DNA of 64,000 nt, taken from assembly GCA_017415455.1 (NCBI GenBank), contig JAFQGS010000012.1, forward strand, positions 1 to 64,000. Direction: 5' to 3'. This document shows positions 63,527 through 64,000 of the stretch, piece by piece. The notes beneath the pieces are model-generated. The model ran no database searches. It was not told where the DNA came from and saw only the letters and a program-made list of their open reading frames with translations. The position numbers and the translations under genes were made by a program. Source of the DNA: Prevotella sp. GTDB lineage: Bacteria; Bacteroidota; Bacteroidia; Bacteroidales; Bacteroidaceae. Every line of letters starts with the position of its first letter. Position 1 is the first letter of the stretch.

Positions 63527-64000
63527 AAGAGAACCGCCTGTTGTGAGGATAATACCCTGACTATTTGTGGGTTATCTCAGGATGACTCATGGAAAATGTC
63601 CGTATGACTTTTGAATAATATCCGTATAAATCATGGATAGTATTTGAATAGTTTGTAAATAATATCTGAATGGCTTGTATTTGATGCCCGAACACATTGT
63701 ATTCGGGCATCAAACGCAGCCTGAAAGATGCCCTTTCGCAAAGTGTTTTGTATCGTGCTGTGTCACAGTGTGTTATCATCTGTCTGGCGGCGTGCCCCGA
63801 TATGCCATGCAACAGCACTTTTAAGGAGATTGAAAAGCTCTCCGTATGTGTGATGTATTCTGCCCAAGCGGAGCGCGCCATGGCGAAATAATAAAAGTAC
63901 GAAACGGTTTCTGCCATAATGTAAAATGCCTGCTCATAATGCGGCATATAGTGTGGTGGAAATCGTTTTCTGCCATATTAAAACATAATAAAACGTAAAA
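63527..64000. other. 3' intergenic region at the window end
   Basis: It contains a 22-nt array (63583-63740) that follows the pectate lyase gene. From 63741 to 64000 no gene or motif is recognised. Confidence 0.55.
63583..63740. repeat. 22-nt hybrid array (AT-rich unit changing to GATGCC unit)
   Basis: Unit starts at 63583, 63605, 63627, 63649 and 63671, 22 nt apart, with AT-rich units (TGACTCATGG, TGACTTTTGA, TAAATCATGG, TAGTTTGTAA). The fifth contains TTTGATGCCCGAA (ATG 63684), followed by the inverted GGGCATCAAA and a further unit with ATG 63728, 44 nt later. TTTGATGCCCGAA and TTCGGGCATCAAA form a 13-bp stem that could terminate transcription. Confidence 0.88.

Overview
The window comes from a member of the Bacteroidales, most like Prevotella and its relatives. 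The signs are the Bacteroidetes promoter -7 element TAnnTTTG upstream of many transcription units, an ECF sigma/anti-sigma/DUF4252 locus, S46 and S9 peptidases, a SpmA-SpmB type fused membrane protein, type IX-like C-terminal tails on pectate lyases, and signal peptidase I with the long insertion typical of the phylum. Nothing here looks like a phage, an integrated element or a CRISPR locus. No species can be named.

Layout. (1) 1-10 kb: a carbohydrate and corrinoid cluster. A beta-helix enzyme (5' truncated), a GH31 alpha-xylosidase-like enzyme, a three-module corrinoid methyltransferase fusion and an SSS symporter lie on the + strand. Facing them are a stand-alone methionine-synthase activation domain and an MtaA-type URO-D methyltransferase. 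(2) 10-14.6 kb: ruvB, a DUF4252/ECF sigma/anti-sigma/DUF4252 operon, coaD and ybeY. (3) 14.7-22.4 kb, - strand operon: acetyltransferase-like protein, topoisomerase subunit B, WG-repeat/YARHG lipoprotein, M15 peptidase and S41 peptidase. (4) 22.5-32.4 kb, - strand: THUMP-like methyltransferase, DdpX-like dipeptidase, prolyl oligopeptidase, S46 dipeptidyl peptidase, flippase, SpmAB-like protein and tRNA-Met. (5) 32.4-37 kb: a calcium-ATPase relic, a HAD phosphatase, ribF, a CPBP protease and superoxide dismutase. (6) 37.3-43.6 kb, - strand: WbqC-like protein, a degenerate signal peptidase, lepB, dapB and a DEAD-box helicase. (7) 43.7-55.5 kb: LOG protein, esterase, NUDIX, topA-aroK-speA, argB, a second ECF sigma/anti-sigma pair, M16 peptidase and a PfkB kinase. 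(8) 55.6-64 kb: two secreted pectate lyases around a TlpA-like lipoprotein.

The most unusual feature is a dispersed family of tandem arrays with an exact 22-nt period. At least 14 arrays occur. Most have a core GTTTGATGCC (or GGCATCAAAC), but two have unrelated units with the same period, and one changes from an AT-rich unit to the GATGCC unit without losing phase. All but one are intergenic. The exception forms an in-frame linker inside the corrinoid fusion protein, where the same DNA unit is read in all three frames. Inverted units form a perfect 16-bp terminator-like hairpin at 44.36 kb, and two nearly identical arrays flank the large pectate lyase gene.

The second notable system is corrinoid-dependent methyl transfer. 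A URO-D module, a zinc/homocysteine methyltransferase module and a B12 module are on one chain. The reactivation domain and another URO-D methyltransferase are encoded next door. The pterin module of MetH is absent. This suggests (inference) that methyl groups from a donor other than methyl-tetrahydrofolate are passed to homocysteine; the adjacent glycosidases and symporter make a methylated sugar a possible donor.

Calls rest on motifs and family knowledge read by eye; no database search was run.
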